Positions 11,382 through 20,044 of a stretch of 64,000 nt of DNA are shown here, in pieces. The position numbers were made by a program, and so were the translations under genes. The first letter of the stretch is position 1; every line of letters begins with the position of its first letter. Under the pieces are notes generated by a model that was not told the DNA's origin, did no database searches, and worked only from the letters and a program-made list of their open reading frames with translations. This stretch comes from Paenibacillus azoreducens (GTDB lineage: Bacteria > Bacillota > Bacilli > Paenibacillales > Paenibacillaceae), in the NCBI RefSeq assembly GCF_021654775.1, contig NZ_AP025343.1, forward strand, positions 372,001-436,000, in the 5' to 3' direction.

Positions 11382-12704
11382 ATGCAGCGTAAGTGGGTGA
11401 ATTCACCGTATATTTTTGCGTTTGGCATGTTTGCCATGATGGTTCCAAGCCAGGCGTTCAGTTCGTATTACAGCTTTTTTTATGTAGAGAAACTGGGACT
11501 TGGCATTGGGCTGGCAACGTTGGCGCGCACGATTTTTTTGATCTGGGATGCCGTGAACAACCCGTTGTTCGGCCATTGGTCGGATCGGACCCATACCCGG
11601 CTTGGGCGGCGCAGGCCTTGGGTGTTTGGCGCCATGCCGCTGTTTATGCTGACGTTTATCATGGTGTTCTCTCCCCCGGGGGGATTATCGCAAAATGGAT
11701 TATTTGCCTGGTTTTTGACGGCATTGATTTTGTTCGAAGCGGTCGCGACGGTGCTGTGGGTCAATTATGGGGCTTTATTTCCCGAGCTGTATCACGGTGA
11801 CCGCCTGCGGGCCAAAGCATCGGCGATCCAGCAGAGTTATCAAGTGGTTGCGCTGCTGATCGGCTCGGCGCTCACGCCGACAATCTTTAATGCCGCGGGC
11901 TTTTCCAATATGTCGATCATATATGCATTCGTTTTCGGGATCGCGATGCTGATCTGTATGCTGGGGGTACGTGAGCGCGAGGAATACAGTGCAGGCGAGC
12001 CGCTAAAGCTTGGTAAAGCGTTTAAGGAAACGCTGAAAAATAAAAACTTCTGGCTGTTCAATATTTCGAATTCTTTCGCCCAGACGGTCAATGGCTTGGT
12101 CAGCTCGATCATTCCTTTTTATGCAAAATATGTGCTTAAGATCAGCGACAATCAGGTCACAATACTGATGGCCTCCGTGTTCATATCGGTAATTCCGCTT
12201 GTGTTCGTATGGTACTGGATTTGCCGCAAAATGGACGGGGTCAAGGTCTGGAGGTTATCGCTGGCCGTGTATGCCGTTTCGGTACTGCCGCTTTGGTTCG
12301 GCTTTAATCTGATCAGCGGCGTAGCGGCGGGCGTTGCCGTCGGTTTCGGGCTTGCCGGCTTTCTGGTCACCCCGGCGATGGTCAGCGGCCGGATTATCGA
12401 TGAAGATGCGGAGAAGACGGGCCTGCGCAGGGAAGGGATTTATACTGCCGTAGCCGGCTTTATTACCCGTTCCAGCGGGCTGATCTCGGCGCTTGCCTTT
12501 TTGGTTGTCGGCGTTATGTTCGGTTATGAAAGCGGCGATAAGCCGGGACCGAATCCGGAAATGACTTTCCGGGTGCTGATCAGCATCGTGCCGTTTTGTT
12601 TGCTGCTGATGTCAATCATTATATCGCTGCTGACCCGTTTTGATTTTGCAGCATATCGGAAAGGGGATGTCACGCATGGGGAAGAAACTCATCATCAACT
12701 GTGA
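11382..12704 (+). CDS. GPH-family (MelB-like) sugar:cation symporter
   Basis: Integral membrane transporter of 440 residues with about 12 hydrophobic segments. The loop GHWSDRTHTRLGRRRPW between segments 2 and 3 is the MFS/GPH motif (D-R-x5-GRRRP). Start MQRKW is chosen because GGGGG lies 7 nt upstream; an ATG two codons earlier is too close. Its 3' end overlaps the deacetylase gene by 29 bp, so the two are probably co-translated. Context suggests import of N-acetylated oligosaccharides, but the substrate is inferred from neighbours only. Confidence 0.88.
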   Translation: MQRKWVNSPYIFAFGMFAMMVPSQAFSSYYSFFYVEKLGLGIGLATLARTIFLIWDAVNNPLFGHWSDRTHTRLGRRRPWVFGAMPLFMLTFIMVFSPPGGLSQNGLFAWFLTALILFEAVATVLWVNYGALFPELYHGDRLRAKASAIQQSYQVVALLIGSALTPTIFNAAGFSNMSIIYAFVFGIAMLICMLGVREREEYSAGEPLKLGKAFKETLKNKNFWLFNISNSFAQTVNGLVSSIIPFYAKYVLKISDNQVTILMASVFISVIPLVFVWYWICRKMDGVKVWRLSLAVYAVSVLPLWFGFNLISGVAAGVAVGFGLAGFLVTPAMVSGRIIDEDAEKTGLRREGIYTAVAGFITRSSGLISALAFLVVGVMFGYESGDKPGPNPEMTFRVLISIVPFCLLLMSIIISLLTRFDFAAYRKGDVTHGEETHHQL

Positions 12705-13584
12705 CGACTTTGGGCAAAGCCCGGCTTTAAATCAGGCGATCATGGCTCTTTTGGAGGAGGAGAAGGTATCTTCCGCGACGATCATGACGGTTGCCCCCGG
12801 CTTTGAGGAGGCGGCCGCCTGGACCGCAAAGCGGCGTCAGCCCAATGTCGGGCTGCATCTGACGATGACAAGCGAATTTGATGCGCTCCGCTGGCGCAGC
12901 CTGACGGGCGATCCGTCGCTGCATGACGACGACGGCTTTCAATACCGGACTGTGAAGGAGTTTGAGCTGGGAGCGGCAACGAAAGCCGTCATGAAGGAAA
13001 TCGATGCGCAGTATGAGCGGGCGCGGAAGTCAGGCATCGTTATCAGCCATGTCGATAATCATATGGGCAGTTTAATGGGAATGGAAACCGGCAGGAGCTT
13101 TCTCCCGCAGACGATTTGGAAGGTATCGCGCTGGAAGCTGCCGATGCGTTTTTTCCGGTATATTTACAAGGAGGACCCGCTGCTAAGCTCGCTGAAAGAC
13201 ATTGAGCGTCCGGTAGCCCAAGTCGTGGGGTTGGCCGATGCATTCGGCGTGCCCATCCCCGATTACCTGCTGTCCCATCCCTTCGGCTTAGAAGAAGGGG
13301 AGACCTACGACAGCTTTAAGGCTTCCATCATTGCCAAGCTGTACCGTCTGCCTGAAGGCGTATGCGAAACGTACATTCACCCTGGCGTACCGGATCCATG
13401 GATGCAGGAACATATCCCCGACTATACCAAGCGGGTATGGGAATACCGGCTTCTCTTCGACGATGACTTCGCATATGCGCTGCGCGATGCCGATGTCGAA
13501 TTAATCAACTACCGTTATGTCCAGGAACATTTGAAACGCCCGCGGCTGCGTTCCGGGCTGAAGCTGGTGCGGCTGCTGCGATAA
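12676..13584 (+). CDS. ChbG/YdjC-type carbohydrate deacetylase
   Basis: Metal-dependent N-deacetylase of 302 residues in the YdjC/ChbG (HpnK) family, known for removing one acetyl group from diacetylchitobiose. The metal site is visible: adjacent Asp in NCDDFG near the N-terminus and His in HVDNHMG. A later conserved His is in YIHPG. Start MGKKLIINCDDFG has AGGGG 9 nt upstream; nearer upstream ATGs lack spacing. It overlaps the symporter gene. Import followed by deacetylation fits chito-oligosaccharide use. Confidence 0.85.
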   Translation: MGKKLIINCDDFGQSPALNQAIMALLEEEKVSSATIMTVAPGFEEAAAWTAKRRQPNVGLHLTMTSEFDALRWRSLTGDPSLHDDDGFQYRTVKEFELGAATKAVMKEIDAQYERARKSGIVISHVDNHMGSLMGMETGRSFLPQTIWKVSRWKLPMRFFRYIYKEDPLLSSLKDIERPVAQVVGLADAFGVPIPDYLLSHPFGLEEGETYDSFKASIIAKLYRLPEGVCETYIHPGVPDPWMQEHIPDYTKRVWEYRLLFDDDFAYALRDADVELINYRYVQEHLKRPRLRSGLKLVRLLR

Positions 13585-13654
13585 GTTCGGGACGAATCGG
13601 CAGGATGTTATCTGTGATATGGGAATCGGGATTACAGTTATAAAAGGGAAACGC

Positions 13655-13696
13655 AAACCCCGGTCGGGCAGGAAATCTCCGCTCGCCGGGTTTTTG
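13655..13696 (+). terminator. Terminator after deacetylase gene
   Basis: Imperfect stem AACCCCGGTCGGGC against GCTCGCCGGGTT, followed by T5, 70 nt after the stop. Confidence 0.65.
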
Positions 13697-13746
13697 ATGA
13701 ATAGGAAAGTTTGATTTCAGCAAGTCGAGATCATATGATTATTGCA

Positions 13747-14745
13747 TTAGCGCATCGCCTCTGCAAGCAATTCATAAGAACGTAATCGGGCTTGGTGGTC
13801 GTAGACTGGAGCAGCGATAATCAATTCGTCGGCTCCTGTCTCTTTGAGAATGACCGACAGCTTGTTTCGTACCGTATCAACGCTGCCTCTGGCACCATAT
13901 CGGAGCATTTTGCCGCCAACGATCGCCTTCTCCTCTGCGCTCCATAACCGATCCATATTATCCACAGGAGGTTTTAATTTCCCTCCCTCTCCGCGTAATA
14001 CACTCAGAAATTGTTGTTCTTGGCTTGTAGCTAACCAATTAGCTTCTTCGTCAGTTTCAGCTACAATGACATTAACCCCGATCATGACGTGCGGCTTATC
14101 CAGCGATACAGGCTGGAAATGACGACGGTATAGCTCAAGTGCAGACAACAGATTGTCTGGAGCAAAATGACTGGCAAACGCAAACGGTAAGCCGAGCTGA
14201 CCCGCAAGCTGCGCACTAAACCCACCGGAGCCTAGAAGCCATATCGGGAGATTCAAACCTTCACCAGGCACTGCCCTAACCCCCGGCAATGATCCGCCGA
14301 GCGCTGGATTGAGGTAGGAACGCAACTCTAACAACTGTTCGGGAAAATCATTGTCGTTGTGTAAATTGCGGCGAAGCGCCCAGGCCGTAGACTGGTCCGT
14401 TCCTGATGAACGTCCGATGCCCAGATCAATTCGACCCGGAAATAACGATTCCAGTGTGCCGAACTGTTCCGCTATAGCAAGCGGCACGTAATTGGACAGC
14501 AAGAGCGCTCCCGATCCGACACGAATCGAATGAGTATGGGCTGCAACGTGTCCGATAACAACGGACGTAGCTGATATTGCAGTTCCTGGCAGATTATGAT
14601 GTTCCGCCAGCCAGTATCGGTGATACCCCCATTGCTCGGCGTGTTGTGCTAAATCAACCATATTGCGGAATGATTCGGTGGAAGTTCCGTCCTCCAATAC
14701 CGGTGCCAGATCCAAAATCGATAATTTTGCTTTCATACGTTCCAT
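13747..14745 (-). CDS. LLM-class flavin-dependent oxidoreductase, copy 2 of a tandem pair
   Basis: Luciferase-like monooxygenase of 332 residues. It has the family's N-terminal SILDLAPV, the WLAEHHN motif and the GIGRSSGTDQ motif of the group-1 family that resembles alkanal monooxygenase. GGGAGG precedes the ATG by 11 nt. It is the third gene of a marR-LLM-LLM unit; its product is nearly identical in length and sequence to the gene just upstream (14879-15877), with scattered substitutions. The substrate is unknown; MarR control suggests response to an aromatic or oxidised compound. Confidence 0.88.
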   Translation of the reverse strand: MERMKAKLSILDLAPVLEDGTSTESFRNMVDLAQHAEQWGYHRYWLAEHHNLPGTAISATSVVIGHVAAHTHSIRVGSGALLLSNYVPLAIAEQFGTLESLFPGRIDLGIGRSSGTDQSTAWALRRNLHNDNDFPEQLLELRSYLNPALGGSLPGVRAVPGEGLNLPIWLLGSGGFSAQLAGQLGLPFAFASHFAPDNLLSALELYRRHFQPVSLDKPHVMIGVNVIVAETDEEANWLATSQEQQFLSVLRGEGGKLKPPVDNMDRLWSAEEKAIVGGKMLRYGARGSVDTVRNKLSVILKETGADELIIAAPVYDHQARLRSYELLAEAMR

Positions 14746-14878
14746 TTTTCGAAATGCCTCCCATTCAATTTAATTGACGTTGGAATACGTGATCTTATGC
14801 TGCCGCGTTCAAGTCGGGTAATCTTGACAACTTCAGCTGGCTAATCTCGTAACCGGTGTACAATTTTACTTTTAGGCA

Positions 14879-15877
14879 TTAGTTCATCGTTTCTGCAAGC
14901 AATTCATAAGAACGCAACCGGGCTTGATGGTCGTACACTGGAGCAGCGACAATCAATTCGTCGGCTCCCGTCTCCTTGAGAATGGCCGACAGCTTGTTTC
15001 GAACCGTATCAGCGCTGCCTCTGGCCCCATATCGGAGCATTTTGCTGCGAATGATCGCTTTCTCCTCAGCACTCCATAGCCGATCTATATGGTCCACAGG
15101 AGGTTTTAATTTCCCTCCCTCTCCTCGCAAGATACTCAGAAATTGTTGTTCTTGGCTCGTAGCTAACCAATTGGCTTCTTCATCGGTTTCAGCTACAATG
15201 ACGTTAACCCCGATCATGACGTGCGGCTTATCCAGCGATACAGGCTGGAAATGACGACGGTATAGCTCAAGCGCAGGCAACAGATTATCCGGAGCAAATT
15301 GACTGGCAAACGCAAACGGCAAGCCGAGCTGACCCGCAAGCTGTGCACTAAACCCACTGGAACCTAACAACCAAATCGGAATGTTTAACCCTTCACCAGG
15401 CACGGCCCTAACCCCCGGCAATGATCCGCCGAGCCCTGGATTGAGGTAGGAACGCAATTCTAACAACTGTTCAGGAAAATCATTGTCGTTGTGCAGATTG
15501 CGGCGAAACGCCCGGATCGTAGACTGGTCCGTTCCCGACGCACGTCCGATGCCCAGATCAATTCGACCCGGAAATAACGATTCCAGTGTGCCGAACTGCT
15601 CCGCTATCGCAAGCGGCGCGTGATTGGGCAGCATAACCCCGCCCGATCCAACACGAATCGAATGAGTATGGGCTGCAACGTGTCCGATAATGACGGACGT
15701 AGCCGAACTTGCAGTTCCTGGCAGATTATGATGTTCCGCCAGCCAGTACCGGTGATACCCCCATTGCTCGGCGTGTTTTGCTAAATCAACCATATTTCGA
15801 AATGCTTCGGCGGGAGTGCCGTCCTCCAAAACCGGAACCAGATCCAAAATCGACAAGTCTGCTTTCAGATTTTCCAT
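14879..15877 (-). CDS. LLM-class flavin-dependent oxidoreductase, copy 1 of a tandem pair
   Basis: Luciferase-like monooxygenase of 332 residues, paralogue of the next gene downstream. Start MENLKADLS is chosen over a TTG three codons earlier because GGAGG is 11 nt away, and because it then matches the length of the paralogue. The same WLAEHHN and [10 protein letters not shown] motifs are present. It begins 16 nt after the marR stop, so co-transcription is likely. The duplication covers nearly the whole coding sequence, with 133 bp between the copies. Confidence 0.88.
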   Translation of the reverse strand: MENLKADLSILDLVPVLEDGTPAEAFRNMVDLAKHAEQWGYHRYWLAEHHNLPGTASSATSVIIGHVAAHTHSIRVGSGGVMLPNHAPLAIAEQFGTLESLFPGRIDLGIGRASGTDQSTIRAFRRNLHNDNDFPEQLLELRSYLNPGLGGSLPGVRAVPGEGLNIPIWLLGSSGFSAQLAGQLGLPFAFASQFAPDNLLPALELYRRHFQPVSLDKPHVMIGVNVIVAETDEEANWLATSQEQQFLSILRGEGGKLKPPVDHIDRLWSAEEKAIIRSKMLRYGARGSADTVRNKLSAILKETGADELIVAAPVYDHQARLRSYELLAETMN

Positions 15878-15893
15878 TGTTGCCAACGCCTCC

Positions 15894-16331
15894 TTAATTG
15901 TTCTTTAAATTTGTTAGTTGTTCAGACATGCGATCCAAATAGCTATGCAAGACAGACACCTCTGTATCTGAGAAATCGATTGTCAACAGCTCCAAAAAGT
16001 TCTTCTTTTTCCCTGTCAAATCATGTAGCTTCGTTATTCCCGCAGCAGTCAGGGACACCAGCGTAATTCGCTTATCCTGTTCGGGCTTCCGACTGGTAAT
16101 AAACTGTTCTTCCTTTAGTTGCTTGAGATGCCTAGTAATGGCTGCTGCATCCAAGCCGAGCAACTTTTGCAACTCCAACTGGCTAAGCTCGGTGTGCTCA
16201 TCCAAGTACTGCAAAATTTCCAACTTCGTGCAAGTCCTGCTGACAGCGGCAGTGAATGCCTGATCCATTTCTTTAGCCAGCGCACGAAGACGATAAAATA
16301 ATTGTTCTCTATCCGAACATGACTGTCCCAC
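15894..16331 (-). CDS. MarR-family transcriptional regulator
   Basis: Winged-helix regulator of 145 residues. The HTH region reads [20 protein letters not shown], with the wing in [19 protein letters not shown], typical of MarR. The start is probably GTG at 16331, preceded by GAGGGGG; no in-frame ATG lies nearby. First gene of the unit with two flavin monooxygenases, and preceded by a 34-bp palindrome, so autoregulation is likely. Confidence 0.88.
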   Translation of the reverse strand: MGQSCSDREQLFYRLRALAKEMDQAFTAAVSRTCTKLEILQYLDEHTELSQLELQKLLGLDAAAITRHLKQLKEEQFITSRKPEQDKRITLVSLTAAGITKLHDLTGKKKNFLELLTIDFSDTEVSVLHSYLDRMSEQLTNLKNN

Positions 16332-16346
16332 TCCTTATTCCCCCTC

Positions 16347-16380
16347 AATACTTGACTTATCAATTGATATATCAAGTATT
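16347..16380. promoter_or_regulatory. 34-bp palindrome, probable MarR operator
   Basis: AATACTTGA and TCAAGTATT arms surround TTATCAATTGATA; 15 of 17 base pairs of the dyad match. It sits 16-49 bp upstream of the marR start and overlaps the expected -35/-10 region on the minus strand. Confidence 0.7.
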
Positions 16381-16473
16381 ATAAAGGATGCAGTGAAAAT
16401 ATGCAATTACGTAAAAGATTGTTGTCATTGTGCTGTGATATTGTCACTATGTAACTGTTCTGTGAAAATCACC

Positions 16474-16725
16474 ATGGGACAGGAGACAGTTACATTGACT
16501 AGTGCAGAACTGAAGAAGGGATTTGTAATGCAAAATATCCTTGATGGGCAGATGACCAATAAGGAAGGAGCAGCGGTTTTTGGGATAACCTAGCGGCAGA
16601 TCATTCAACGAAGAAGAACTATCGAGAAGGAGGCGTACAAGCACATCGGAATCGAGGAGACGAAAGCTCATCAAGACTTTTTGGCAGCCACTCCCGCGAA
16701 TGGCTGCCGTGATCTGTTCAATTAA
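16474..16725 (+). pseudogene. Degenerate transposase N-terminus (ISNCY-like)
   Basis: The region reads GFVMQNILDGQMTNKEGAAVFGIT, stops at TAG (16591), continues RQIIQ, then after a frame change reads KKNYREGGVQAHRNRG. Together these match the HTH and YREGG-A-HGNRG stretch of ISNCY-type transposases. There is one in-frame stop and at least one frameshift, and the catalytic domain is absent. It fills most of the 488-bp gap between marR and the nitroreductase gene. Confidence 0.65.
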
Positions 16726-16819
16726 CGAGAAGATTAAACTTAGGCATGCTTTTAAAAAGCTGGAAACGTAAAGCTTTCGGGATAGCATGGGTTTTGATTT
16801 AGACTTAGCTTATGTTCGA

Positions 16820-17470
16820 TTATACCCAAGTAGTAGTGGTTTCAACTGGAAGGCGGTAAGAAGGATAACCTTCTTTGGCTGCTTTTCCGATTGAGATCAA
16901 CATGACCGGTTTGAACCTGTCTTTATTAAGATTAAAAACTTCAGCAATCCGTTCCTTATCATATCCTGCCATCGGGTTAGTGTCATATCCATGGGCGCGT
17001 GCAACAAGCATGAGCTGCATGGATACAATACCCGAATCAATCAAGTTCATGTCTCGCAGGTCGGATTCGGATAGGTTTGCATAGTAGGATTTCGCTTGTT
17101 GTACCTGCATGTCCATAACGTCCTGTGGCATGTATCCATGTTCTACAGCTTTGCCAAAAATCTCGTCAATATATTCAATGTTATTAGCATCGTAAAATAC
17201 CGCGATGACAGCCGAGGAAGTCAGAACTTGCATCTGGTTGAAGGATGCTAGCGGGGCAAGTTTTTCTTTGCCTTCAGCGCTGTCTATGACAAGGAAACGC
17301 CAGGGCTGCATGTTAATAGCAGAAGGGGCGCGGGAAGCTTCCGTTAATATCTCTGCCATTTCCTCCCGGCTAATTTTCACTTCTGGATCGTAGACTTTCA
17401 CCGAACGGCGCTCCAAAACAATTTCATTGAAATTGTTAGTTTTGTGGAATTTTCCAGTGATTGTGTTCAT
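16820..17470 (-). CDS. Nitroreductase-family FMN oxidoreductase
   Basis: FMN-dependent NAD(P)H oxidoreductase of 216 residues. The N-terminal RRSVKVYDPEVKIS and SRAPSAINMQPWRF motifs bind FMN, as in NfsB/YdgI-type proteins, and GYDTNPMAGYD near residue 160 is typical of the YdgI group. GGGAG lies upstream of the ATG. It is divergent from a MerR gene, with a 20-bp palindrome between them, so MerR probably controls it. Natural substrate unknown. Confidence 0.88.
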   Translation of the reverse strand: MNTITGKFHKTNNFNEIVLERRSVKVYDPEVKISREEMAEILTEASRAPSAINMQPWRFLVIDSAEGKEKLAPLASFNQMQVLTSSAVIAVFYDANNIEYIDEIFGKAVEHGYMPQDVMDMQVQQAKSYYANLSESDLRDMNLIDSGIVSMQLMLVARAHGYDTNPMAGYDKERIAEVFNLNKDRFKPVMLISIGKAAKEGYPSYRLPVETTTTWV

Positions 17471-17542
17471 GTAGTGTTCTCTCCCTCATCTATATTAGAT
17501 GTGAGATTCCGGCCGGCTTAACCTCACTATTGGGATTCTAAA

Positions 17543-17562
17543 CTATGAAGTATACTTTATAG
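17543..17562. promoter_or_regulatory. MerR-type operator palindrome
   Basis: CTATGAAGTATACTTTATAG, a 20-bp dyad with one mismatched pair, between the divergent nitroreductase and merR genes. TTGGGA (17530-17535) and TACTTT (17553-17558) give a 17-bp-spaced promoter toward merR. Confidence 0.65.
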
Positions 17563-17588
17563 CAAGAGAAGGCAATGGGGTGATTAAT

Positions 17589-17954
17589 ATGAAAATTAGT
17601 GAAGTTGCAAAAATGGTTAACCTTCCCATATCAACTATCCGTTACTATGAGAAAATAGGAATTATCACTAATGATTATATTAGGAGAGATCAGAATAATT
17701 ACCGGGATTATGCTTCAGAAATTATTGCTTATCTAGAAGTCGTAAAAAAATGTTTATCCATGGGATTTTCAATTAACGATATAAAAGCCATAATCTCGAG
17801 AAATGGAATGTCCAAAGATGATCAAACACATATCATTAAGGAGAAAATATCTGAAATCGAGAAGGCTCAAAAAAAGTTAGAGGATTCAAAAAGAAACCTT
17901 TACGACGTACTTGAATCGGATATTATATGCGAAGATGGGTTTGGAAAATATTAA
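17589..17954 (+). CDS. MerR-family transcriptional regulator
   Basis: Regulator of 121 residues. The N-terminal HTH is typical of MerR (MKISEVAKMVNLPISTIRYY, then EKIGII), followed by a coiled-coil helix rich in Lys/Glu. No cysteine pattern for metal sensing is present; the single Cys pair is far apart. Start ATG at 17589 follows GGGGTG by 6 nt. AT-rich composition compared with neighbours hints at a foreign origin. Probably regulates the divergent nitroreductase. Confidence 0.88.
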   Translation: MKISEVAKMVNLPISTIRYYEKIGIITNDYIRRDQNNYRDYASEIIAYLEVVKKCLSMGFSINDIKAIISRNGMSKDDQTHIIKEKISEIEKAQKKLEDSKRNLYDVLESDIICEDGFGKY

Positions 17955-18005
17955 TTCAAATATGTAAGAATTGAACTCTAGCGGAGAACTATAGCATGAG
18001 GATGT

Positions 18006-18036
18006 TTAAGGCAACCGGCTTTTTGGTCGGCTGCCT
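18006..18036. terminator. Hairpin after merR
   Basis: GGCAACCGGC pairs with GTCGGCTGCC over a TTTTTG loop, 50 nt past the merR stop. It lacks a clear T tract. Confidence 0.4.
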
Positions 18037-18106
18037 TCCATAATGTTAAGAACAATCTTACCTATTCGCTCAAACGACTCAATCTTGACTATATAGAAGC
18101 AGAAGC

Positions 18107-18231
18107 GTGACAGACACCGCCATCATTGAGGAAGGCAAGCTTGCCGTCGGATGCGGCCGGGGTTTGATCCTGAACGCGGCAGCGCGCAGATTGACGACGG
18201 GAAAAGCTTACGGCATCGAATATTTCAGTAG
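18107..18231 (+). pseudogene. Fragment of a SAM-dependent methyltransferase
   Basis: About 40 codons read KLAVGCGRGLILNAAARRLT followed by TGKAYGIEY, the SAM-binding glycine motif and following helix of class I methyltransferases. Neither end of the domain is present, and the frame then runs antisense into the small minus-strand gene. Interpreted as a relic. Confidence 0.6.
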
Positions 18232-18238
18232 AAGCGGC

Positions 18239-18412
18239 TTATTTATCTTTGCGTCCGATTTTGTATTGATACGGAGAGCCAACGATGATGCCAAGTGCCA
18301 GGCCAAGCGGCATATTATGCGAGAGAAGGCCCAGGACGGCCCCGAAGGCGATGCCTGCCCCGAGTAGAATTCCTGCTTGTTTTTTGTTTTCGATAAGTTT
18401 GAATGCTGTCAT
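18239..18412 (-). CDS. 57-residue Gly-rich small membrane protein
   Basis: Short gene, easily missed by length cut-offs. It starts MTAFKLIENKKQAGILLGAG, with GGAGGGG 5 nt upstream of the ATG, and ends KIGRKDK before TAA. Residues about 14-46 form two hydrophobic stretches with repeated small residues (GAGIAFGAVLG, GLALGIIVG), a glycine-zipper look. Family not recognised. It stands alone, pointing away from the two-component genes. Confidence 0.75.
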   Translation of the reverse strand: MTAFKLIENKKQAGILLGAGIAFGAVLGLLSHNMPLGLALGIIVGSPYQYKIGRKDK

Positions 18413-18619
18413 TTGAAACCCCTCCGAATGTATTTTATGTAAGTAGGTTATACGTTTTCGATTTACAAAGTTCTTATGTGGTGGCTACGTATATTATATT
18501 AAGAGAGCTAGGTTAAAAAATGAGTAATTGCTACCTTAGAATTCGTTTAAATTTTATCCGGCTGCTAGAGAGGCGGCATGAAATGGGGGGGATTTCACTC
18601 ACAGGACGGGGAAAAGGGA

Positions 18620-18654
18620 AGGGCACCAAGGGCAGTTATGCCTCTTAGTGCCCT
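18620..18654 (-). terminator. Terminator of the two-component operon
   Basis: AGGGCACTAAG pairs with CTTGGTGCCCT on the minus strand, followed by TCCCTTTTCCCC, 38 nt after the kinase stop. Confidence 0.6.
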
Positions 18655-18691
18655 TTCCGGGTTCGTGGTATATGGGGAAGATCGTTTCCGG

Positions 18692-20044
18692 CTACGTTAT
18701 TCCCGGGAATTGCAGCGAAATGACCGCCCCGCCACCACTTCCGTTGCCAGCCTGAATCAGGCCGCCGCAGCGCTCGATGATCGCACGGGAGATGGCCAGG
18801 CCTAGGCCGGACTCGCCGTCTTTACCTTTGACAAAACGATGGAACAAATACGGCAGCAAATCCTCCGGTATGCCCGGCCCGTCATCGCTGACGCGGATCA
18901 CGGCTTGCCCCTCACGTATTTCGGAATGGATGTAAATATGGTGCCTTGCATAACGCACCGCATTGGAGACGACATTCAGCATCGCCTGCAGCAGCTTGTC
19001 GCGATCTGCGCACAGCATGACCGTCGGCATATCCCCGTACTCCGCATGAAGAGTAATGCCTTTTTTGACAAGCAGGGGATTGAGCCGTTCCACCGTTTCC
19101 GTCAGCAGATCCTGCAAACACACCTCTTCGCTCTTAAAAACATCCTCTTCGCTGTCAAGCTTGGCCAAGAGCGTCATTTCGGTCACCAGCTTCTTGAGGC
19201 GGGCACTTTCGTTCATGATGATATCCAGCCCTTTTCGCACGCTCTCTCCTTCAAAAACGCCGTCGCGGATGCCCTCCGCATAACCAGAGATGGACATCAG
19301 CGGCGTTTTTAATTCATGGGACGCGTTTTGGAAAAACTGCTTTTGCACATGGTTGAAGCGGTTCAATTCCCCGGCCATGTCGTACACCGATTTGGCGACC
19401 GAGCCGATTTCGCCCCCGGCTTTAATAAAGGTGACATCCGCAAAGCGGCGTTCTTTCACCTTGGTCAGCTCATCGCGCAGCCGGATTAGCGGCTTGATCA
19501 GCTTTTTCGTAATAAACAGGCTGAAGAGAAGCATGGCGAGTCCCGCAGTGCCGAAAATGATAAGCAGCTGCTTCAACAACGCCTGCTCGATGGTACGGAC
19601 TTTACTCATCGGCGTGTATAAAGTCAGTTTTCCTTGGGGCGTCACTTTTTCTACCGTAATATAGTTTTTATCGTCTCCATCCCGGATCTTCTGCACGCTG
19701 GCAGCTTCCGTGCTGGTTACCGCTATCGCCCCTTTTTTAACTTCATAGGATGATGGGGCCACCGTTATGATGCTCCCCGTATTGTCGGTCAGAATGGCGC
19801 TGATCCCGGAATACGAAGGCGTGACCGGCACTGCAAGGGATATTTCATTCGCAGGGATGCCGCTCATAGGGATAAGTTCCTTCTTCAAGGATGCCGTCAT
19901 TTCGGAGCTCATGGCTTTCAAGTCCTCTTTTTGCGCGCCGATCAGGTGATCGAGCAATACATAGTGAATGACGATTCCGGTAACCGCAAGCACCAGTACC
20001 AGCGCAATGCCAAAAGCAAGGTTAATTTGATGAACGAGCTTCAT
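18692..20044 (-). CDS. Membrane sensor histidine kinase (OmpR partner)
   Basis: Kinase of 450 residues. Start MKLVHQINLAFG is chosen because GGAGGTG is 9 nt upstream; a start six codons earlier would place that site inside the gene. TM1 (about 8-30), an extracytoplasmic sensor region (about 31-155), TM2 (about 160-180), HAMP, HisKA with the phospho-acceptor in ASHELKTPL, then HATPase with N box NVVSNAVRYA, G1 DDGPGIP and G2 GLGLAI. It overlaps the response regulator gene by 23 bp. Signal unknown. Confidence 0.9.
   Translation of the reverse strand: MKLVHQINLAFGIALVLVLAVTGIVIHYVLLDHLIGAQKEDLKAMSSEMTASLKKELIPMSGIPANEISLAVPVTPSYSGISAILTDNTGSIITVAPSSYEVKKGAIAVTSTEAASVQKIRDGDDKNYITVEKVTPQGKLTLYTPMSKVRTIEQALLKQLLIIFGTAGLAMLLFSLFITKKLIKPLIRLRDELTKVKERRFADVTFIKAGGEIGSVAKSVYDMAGELNRFNHVQKQFFQNASHELKTPLMSISGYAEGIRDGVFEGESVRKGLDIIMNESARLKKLVTEMTLLAKLDSEEDVFKSEEVCLQDLLTETVERLNPLLVKKGITLHAEYGDMPTVMLCADRDKLLQAMLNVVSNAVRYARHHIYIHSEIREGQAVIRVSDDGPGIPEDLLPYLFHRFVKGKDGESGLGLAISRAIIERCGGLIQAGNGSGGGAVISLQFPGIT

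Noticed and set aside
18231..18367. Extension of the methyltransferase fragment to 86 codons
   Set aside because: Past about 18231 the frame is antisense to a well-supported small gene and no longer resembles methyltransferases.
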